DNA of 64,000 nucleotides, from NCBI GenBank assembly GCA_002404155.1, contig DHJC01000016.1:37332-101331 (forward strand). Reading direction: 5' to 3'. The DNA is from Chloroflexi bacterium UBA4730. Lineage in GTDB: Bacteria; Chloroflexota; Limnocylindria; P2-11E. Positions 59,676-64,000 of this stretch are shown piece after piece (position 1 is the stretch's first letter; each line of letters opens with the position of its first letter). A program made the position numbers and the translations under genes. The notes under the pieces were generated by a model. That model saw only the letters and a list, made by a program, of their open reading frames with translations, had not been told where the DNA came from and did no database searches.

Positions 59676-60773
59676 CTACGCCCGCGCGGGAGTCTTGGAG
59701 AACACGGCCTCGATGGCCGCGATGACGCGGTCGTTCTCGCTTGGCGTGCCGATCGAGACGCGCAGGCAACGCGCGCAACCTGGCCACATCGAGATGTCAC
59801 GGATGAGCACGCCGTGCTCGAGGAACTTCGCGTGCACGTCGGCGGGCTGGCGGTCGGTCAGCCGGAACAGGATGAAGTTCGTGACCGATGGGAAGACCTC
59901 GATCCCCGGCGCGCGCTGCAGCGCCGCGTAGACGCGCGCTCGCTGCGTCGCGCACTCCACGATGCGCCGCTGCACGTCGTCGTCGCGCTTGGCGATCTTC
60001 GCGCCGACGGCCGTCGTCAGCGGACTGACGTTGTACGGGAGCTGGATCGCGCGGAAGATGTCGCCGATGCGCGGGTCGACGATGAGCAGACCGAGCCGCA
60101 GACCGGCTGCGGCGTGCACCTTGGAGAACGTCTTGGTCACGATGATGTTCGGATGTGTCGCGATCTGCGGCACGACGGTGTTGCCGGCGAAATCGCTGTA
60201 CGCCTCGTCGACGAGAACGAGCGTCTCGGCGTAACGCTCGGCGACCGCGAGGATGATCGCATCATCGATGAGGTTACCGGTCGGGTTGTTCGGTGACGTG
60301 AACGTCACGATGTTCGGTCTCGTCCGGTCCATGGCGGCGAGCGCACCGTCCAGCGTGACGTCATACGGGAGGCCGACGTGCTCCTCGACGACCGTGCCGC
60401 CCGCGATCTGGGTGAGACGGGCGTGCATCGAGTAGGTCGGCTGGAAGAGCAGCGTCGTGCGGGCGTGTCCGCCGAATACGAAGAACACGTTGAGCAGGAC
60501 CTCGTTGCTGCCGTTGCCGAAGATGAGCTGATCGGGCGCGATCCCGTAGCGCGTCGCGAGCGTCGCGCGCAGGTCGGCGGTCGCCGCGGCTGATGGGTAG
60601 CGGTTGAGGAGGATGTCGTCGAGCTCCCGCGACGTGAGGTAGCGGCCGGCCGGGTTGGGATCGGCCCATTCGTTCGCGTTCACGCGGACGTCGGCCGCGA
60701 CCTGCTGCGTGCGGTACACCGAGAAGGTCTCGAGGTCGGCGCGCGGGCGCGGCAGCCGGTCGCTCACCCGCAT
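59676..60773 (-). CDS. hisC: histidinol-phosphate aminotransferase
   Basis: A 365-aa PLP enzyme from ATG 60773. LIFGNGSNEVLLNV, FTSPNNPTGNLIDD, LVDEAYSDFAG and the PLP-Lys motif TKTFSKVHAAAGLRLG (near residue 217) are all present, with the C-terminal Arg in CLRVSIGTPSEND. The longer open frame upstream is antisense to cofD and was rejected. Confidence 0.93.
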   Translation of the reverse strand: MRVSDRLPRPRADLETFSVYRTQQVAADVRVNANEWADPNPAGRYLTSRELDDILLNRYPSAAATADLRATLATRYGIAPDQLIFGNGSNEVLLNVFFVFGGHARTTLLFQPTYSMHARLTQIAGGTVVEEHVGLPYDVTLDGALAAMDRTRPNIVTFTSPNNPTGNLIDDAIILAVAERYAETLVLVDEAYSDFAGNTVVPQIATHPNIIVTKTFSKVHAAAGLRLGLLIVDPRIGDIFRAIQLPYNVSPLTTAVGAKIAKRDDDVQRRIVECATQRARVYAALQRAPGIEVFPSVTNFILFRLTDRQPADVHAKFLEHGVLIRDISMWPGCARCLRVSIGTPSENDRVIAAIEAVFSKTPARA

Positions 60774-60785
60774 AGCCTGCCACAG

Positions 60786-61712
60786 ATGCGACGGATCGCG
60801 GTCCTCTGCGGTGGCGTCGGTGCGGCGCGGCTCCTCGCGGGCCTGGTCCAGGTCGTCGATCCCGCGAGCGTGGCCGCGATCGTGAACGTGGCCGACGACG
60901 ACGAGTTCCACGGCCTGCACGTCAGTCCCGACATCGACACCGTGCTGTACACGCTCGGCGGCGTCGTCGAGGAGTCGCAGGGCTGGGGTCGGCGCGACGA
61001 AACGTTCCACGCGCAGGCCGAGCTCGCCCGCTTCGGCGAGGAGACCTGGTTCCGCGTGGGCGATCGCGACCTCGCCGCGCATATCCATCGCACGCGGCTG
61101 CTGCGCGCCGGCATGTCCCTGACGGATGTGGTCGATGGGATGCGGCGGGCCCTTGGCATCCGCGCGCGGATCCTGCCCGCGACCGACGCCGCCCAGCGGA
61201 CGATGGTTCGGACGGCGGAAGGCTGGATCGCGTTCCAGGAGTACTTCGTGAGGCGGCGTACGGCCGATGCGGTGCGCGAGATCCGGTTCGAGCCCGAGGC
61301 TGCGCCGACCGCGGCCGTGCGGGCGGCGATCGCGGAGGCGGATGTGATCGTCATCGCGCCGAGCAATCCGTTCGTGAGCATCGGCCCGATCCTCGCCCTC
61401 GCCGGGATGCGGGACGCGATCCGTTCGGCACGAGCGAAGGTCGTGGCGGTGAGCCCCATCGTGGGCGGCGCGGCGATCAAGGGACCGGCTGGGGCGATGC
61501 TCGCAGCGCTGGGTCACGAGGTGTCAGCGCTCGGCGTCGCGCGGGTCTACGCGGACCTCGCGGCGACCTTCGTGCTGGACGAGCAGGATCGCGCGCTCGT
61601 GCGCGACGTCGAGACGCTCGGTGTGCGGGCGGTCGCGACCGCGACGATCATGCGCGACGACGCCTCACGCGCCGCGCTCGCACAGGCCGCCCTCGACGCC
61701 GCGTCGCGATGA
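60786..61712 (+). CDS. cofD: CofD, phospho-lactate transferase of F420 synthesis
   Basis: A 308-aa protein. N-terminal VLCGGVGAARLLAGLVQVVD, VNVADDDEFHGLHVSPDIDT, later VIAPSNPFVSIGPILALAGM. It joins the phospho-lactyl (or PEP) group to the deazaflavin Fo. Followed by cofC with a four-base overlap; divergent from hisC by 12 bases. Confidence 0.93.
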   Translation: MRRIAVLCGGVGAARLLAGLVQVVDPASVAAIVNVADDDEFHGLHVSPDIDTVLYTLGGVVEESQGWGRRDETFHAQAELARFGEETWFRVGDRDLAAHIHRTRLLRAGMSLTDVVDGMRRALGIRARILPATDAAQRTMVRTAEGWIAFQEYFVRRRTADAVREIRFEPEAAPTAAVRAAIAEADVIVIAPSNPFVSIGPILALAGMRDAIRSARAKVVAVSPIVGGAAIKGPAGAMLAALGHEVSALGVARVYADLAATFVLDEQDRALVRDVETLGVRAVATATIMRDDASRAALAQAALDAASR

Positions 61713-62320
61713 AGGTCGTCATCGTCGTCCTCGCGCGCGATCCGCGGCGCGCGAAGACGAGGCTGCGCGGCTCGCTCGTCCCTGCGGACCGCGAGCGCCT
61801 CGCGACCGCGATGTTCGACGACGTGATGGCGGCGGCGACAGCCACCGGCTGGCCGGTGCTCGTCGTCACCGACGCTCGGTGGATCGCTGCGCGCGCGAGG
61901 GCTGCGGGAGCCGCGGCATCCGTCGTGCGGGCGCGCGGCACGCGCGACGGTGCTGCCCGCGGGCTCCGCCGCGCGGAGCGCGACGGCGCGGACGCCGCGC
62001 TCGTCGTGGCGGCCGACCTCCCACTCGTGCGCACGACGGATCTGCGCCGGATCGCGGCTGCGGGGCGTCGGTCGGACGTCGTGATCGTGCCGGACCGCAG
62101 CCGATCCGGAACGAACGCGCTGTACCTGCGGCCGCCATCGCGGATCGCGCCGCGCTTCGGCCGGGGCAGCTTCGCCGCGCACCGGGCCGCGGCCGGAGAC
62201 ACGGGTCGGGTCCTCTCGCTCGCCCGGGTCGGACTCGATGTCGATACCGCAGCCGACCTTGCGACCCTGCGGCGGTCGAAGCGACGCGCCGGTGCGCGGA
62301 CCCGCGCTGCGCTGGGATGA
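61709..62320 (+). CDS. cofC: CofC/FbiD guanylyltransferase of F420 synthesis
   Basis: A 203-aa nucleotidyltransferase. MKVVIVVLARDPRRAKTRLR (K-T-R-L motif), VVAADLPLVRTTDLRRI, PDRSRSGTNALYLRPP and a C-terminal GLDVDTAADL. Makes the GMP/GDP-activated lactate or PEP donor for CofD. Start overlaps the cofD stop (ATGA). Confidence 0.92.
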   Translation: MKVVIVVLARDPRRAKTRLRGSLVPADRERLATAMFDDVMAAATATGWPVLVVTDARWIAARARAAGAAASVVRARGTRDGAARGLRRAERDGADAALVVAADLPLVRTTDLRRIAAAGRRSDVVIVPDRSRSGTNALYLRPPSRIAPRFGRGSFAAHRAAAGDTGRVLSLARVGLDVDTAADLATLRRSKRRAGARTRAALG

Positions 62321-62327
62321 CCCCGAG

Positions 62328-63776
62328 CTAGGGATCGGGCAGGCGCACCTCGACGTTGGCCGGCTTGATGAGGAGGAGCAGGCCCGTCGCGTTCGGGTTG
62401 ACGTCGAACACCAGGTGGTTCTGGACGGCCGCGTTCGTCGCGTACTTCGACGCCCACACCAGGCCGGTGCCGCTGTATAGGTCGCTGGAGGGCGCGAACG
62501 CGAGGCCGCGCCCGCCGTTCCCGTCGACGAGCTGGAAGTCGCTCGGATCCAACGCGCCGGCGTCAGGGCTCTTCTTCGCCACCGTCAGGTGAACGATGAG
62601 GTATCCGCCTGTCGCGGGCGGCGTGGTGCCCATCCGAAGCGTGCGTTCGACCGACGTGACCGTGACGGTCCAGTCCGCGGACTGCACCTTGTCCCCCACC
62701 CCGGCGAACGTCAACGGCGCCAACGCGCCGGCCGTGGTCAGGCGCGGCTGCAGGTACCCGTACGCGCTCACGGCCGCAAGGACGAGGAGGATCGAGACGA
62801 GCACCAGCCTCGCGGACCATAGAAAGCGGAGCAGCCGCTCGGTGAACGACTCGTCCTCGTACTCATCGCGCTGCGACGCGGCCGCGGCGGCTTCTCGTTC
62901 CTTCACCGGTGCCTGGAACCGCATGGCGATGGCGCCGACCGGCTCGGCATGGAGGGACGTCTCCGGCGCCACCCGCTGCTCGCGCCGCAGGCGCTCGACC
63001 ATCAGCTGCTCCGCGAGCTCCTGCTGCGTCAGCTTGTCGACGGTTCGGACGTCGGCTGGAGTGAGCGACGCATCGCGCTGCGGCTCCTGTCGGGCGACGT
63101 AGATCTCGCGCTCGACCCTCCGGCGTTCGACGAACTCCGTCCCCGGGGCCGTGGCGGAGGCGATCGGCGCCGGGGCTGGGAGCGAGGCCGCGGGGGCGAC
63201 CGCGGGGGGTTCGACGACCGGGACCTGCGCGACCGGGACCTGCGCGACCGGGACCTGCGCGACCGGGGCCGATCGCGGATCGCGCGCGCTGAGTGAGAAG
63301 ACCGAGAAGTCCGCTTTGTTGATCCCGGCGATGCCCGATCGTGCGGCGTCGGTCAACGTCCACGGCGACATGGCGGTCGAGCGGATGGCGAGGAGCTTGT
63401 CGTCGGCGCGGACCTCGCGTTTGCCGACGGTCAGCGAGTAGAACGGCCCGAGCTCCGGGACCTTCGGCGGCTCGTCGCCGCCGTAGTCGTAGAAGCGGAC
63501 GATGATGTCGCCCCGCGGCGCGCGGATCCGCATGTGGCTGCGACGCACGCCACCCGGCTCATCCCCCAGCGCGCGGCGCAGCTCGAGCTCGGCCTCGAGC
63601 CAGCGCTCGACCGAGCCCAGACCCGTTATGTCGTGCTCGACCTGCTCGCGATCGCCGATGATCCGATCGTGTCGGATGATCAGGAGCTCGAACGGCCCGA
63701 GCGGAGGCAGCTCCTTCTCGACGGATTCGCTCTCGTCGAAGAACTGCAGGTAGACGCCGGTCTCTATCGTCTGCAT
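62328..63776 (-). CDS. DUF4352-like membrane protein with tandem repeat
   Basis: A 482-aa protein. The N-terminal 160 residues hold two domains (LELRRALGDEPGGVRRSHMR, IIVRFYDYGGDEPPKVPELG). A Pro/Val/Gln linker with PVAQV repeats, a coiled region and one membrane helix (LVLVSILLVLAAVSAYGYL, near 330-350) precede a DUF4352-type outer domain (GDKVQSADWTVTVTSVERTL, HLTVAKKSPDAGAL). Probably an envelope protein with an intracellular sensing head. Confidence 0.75.
   Translation of the reverse strand: MQTIETGVYLQFFDESESVEKELPPLGPFELLIIRHDRIIGDREQVEHDITGLGSVERWLEAELELRRALGDEPGGVRRSHMRIRAPRGDIIVRFYDYGGDEPPKVPELGPFYSLTVGKREVRADDKLLAIRSTAMSPWTLTDAARSGIAGINKADFSVFSLSARDPRSAPVAQVPVAQVPVAQVPVVEPPAVAPAASLPAPAPIASATAPGTEFVERRRVEREIYVARQEPQRDASLTPADVRTVDKLTQQELAEQLMVERLRREQRVAPETSLHAEPVGAIAMRFQAPVKEREAAAAASQRDEYEDESFTERLLRFLWSARLVLVSILLVLAAVSAYGYLQPRLTTAGALAPLTFAGVGDKVQSADWTVTVTSVERTLRMGTTPPATGGYLIVHLTVAKKSPDAGALDPSDFQLVDGNGGRGLAFAPSSDLYSGTGLVWASKYATNAAVQNHLVFDVNPNATGLLLLIKPANVEVRLPDP
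63216..63270. repeat. 15-base tandem repeat in coding sequence
   Basis: GACCGGGACCTGCGC three times in a row at 63216-63260 plus a partial fourth copy. Encodes the VAQVP repeats of the protein above on the minus strand. Prone to copy-number change. Confidence 0.9.
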
Positions 63777-63825
63777 TCCCAGCAGGTCAGCCTAGTGGGA
63801 TAATCGAGCCTCAGCCGACACTCAT

Positions 63826-63897
63826 TGGGGAGTGGCCAAGCGGTAAGGCAGCTGATTCTGGATCAGCCAATCGGAGGTTCGAATCCTCCCTCCCCAG
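63826..63897 (+). tRNA. tRNA-Gln(CUG)
   Basis: Acceptor TGGGGAG/CTCCCCA (U1-A72 as usual for Gln), anticodon stem GCTGA/TCAGC region with loop TTCTGGA giving CUG, T-arm GGAGG-TTCGAAT-CCTCC, discriminator G. CCA not encoded. Confidence 0.95.
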
Positions 63898-63956
63898 CAG
63901 CGCTTTTCCGTGCTCAGCTGATCTTGGGCAGTAGACCACTGGACAGAATTCTAGTC

Positions 63957-64000
63957 CTGTCTCTTATACACATCTCCGAGCCACCGAGACCCCTGACCAC
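63957..64000 (+). other. sequencing adapter at contig end
   Basis: CTGTCTCTTATACACATCT followed by CCGAGCC and a near match to ACGAGAC is the Nextera transposon-end adapter (read-2 side) with small errors. The last 44 bases are therefore library artefact and the true contig ends at or before 63956. Confidence 0.93.

Noticed and set aside
60774..61517. N-terminal extension of hisC by about 248 codons
   Set aside because: The extension is exactly antisense to cofD and His/Arg/Asp rich. HisC starts at ATG 60773.
1..64000. CRISPR array
   Set aside because: I saw no series of regularly spaced identical 25-40 base repeats anywhere; the only short phased repeats are at 8161-8291, 31032-31073 and 63216-63270, all explained otherwise.

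Overview
The window is one long high-GC bacterial contig. Two-thirds of it looks like a horizontally acquired, defence-rich island joined to a block of ordinary chromosomal genes. The core part carries F420 side-chain genes (cofD, cofC), hisA and hisC, gltX, lepB, a DUF3105 protein and a molybdopterin sulfite-oxidase-like protein. With the GC-rich codon use this suggests Chloroflexota or a related Terrabacteria lineage; that is an inference, because no rRNA gene is present.

Island, 1-43.9 kb. A tyrosine recombinase gene (42932-43816) lies directly beside the 3' end of tRNA-Glu(CUC) (43932-44005), the usual arrangement of a tRNA-integrated element. The other end was not found and may be off the window. 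From left to right: a partial PD-(D/E)XK-like nuclease; a HEPN-like gene coupled to a small partner; a membrane operon; an APH-like kinase; a second HEPN protein; a 1287-aa protein with a nuclease-like N-terminus and a degenerate P-loop; hipBA with three evenly spaced operator-like sites; RHS debris; a third HEPN-like gene; a five-gene operon encoding a tandem ubiquitin-like protein, E2-like, JAMM peptidase, E1-like and a glycine-zipper protein (BilABCD-like order); a HATPase/STAS pair; a small-membrane-protein operon; a 57-aa protein/MerR module followed by five overlapping small genes with a shared FW(I/V)(D/E)E motif; secreted proteins and an IS21-like end; a second E1-like gene beside a Lys/Ala-rich micro-protein; a second copy of the 57-aa/MerR module next to a split tyrosine recombinase; and a four-gene DUF4062 operon. 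Scrap copies of the recombinase, the kinase and the 57-aa gene show repeated gain and decay.

Core, 44-64 kb. This holds an MBL-fold hydrolase, a duplicated HNH-like gene running into tRNA-Gly(UCC), a decayed tRNA-like sequence, a cyclase-ATPase-TPR regulator, a secreted DUF11-like protein, an MFS transporter with one frameshift, lepB, a CsaA-like protein, DUF971, a sulfite-oxidase-like protein, DUF3105, gltX, a two-gene ABC exporter, hisA, a 5'-3' exonuclease, hisC, cofD-cofC, a DUF4352-like membrane protein and tRNA-Gln(CUG). The last 44 bases match a Nextera-type adapter and are not genomic.

Most operons in the island use 1- to 4-base stop/start overlaps, which helped to fix starts. At least three genes (41485-42275, 50883-52150 and the 38.6-39.7 kb recombinase) need one single-base frame change to read through. 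Two of these changes fall on short G/C runs, so sequence error must be weighed against real decay.
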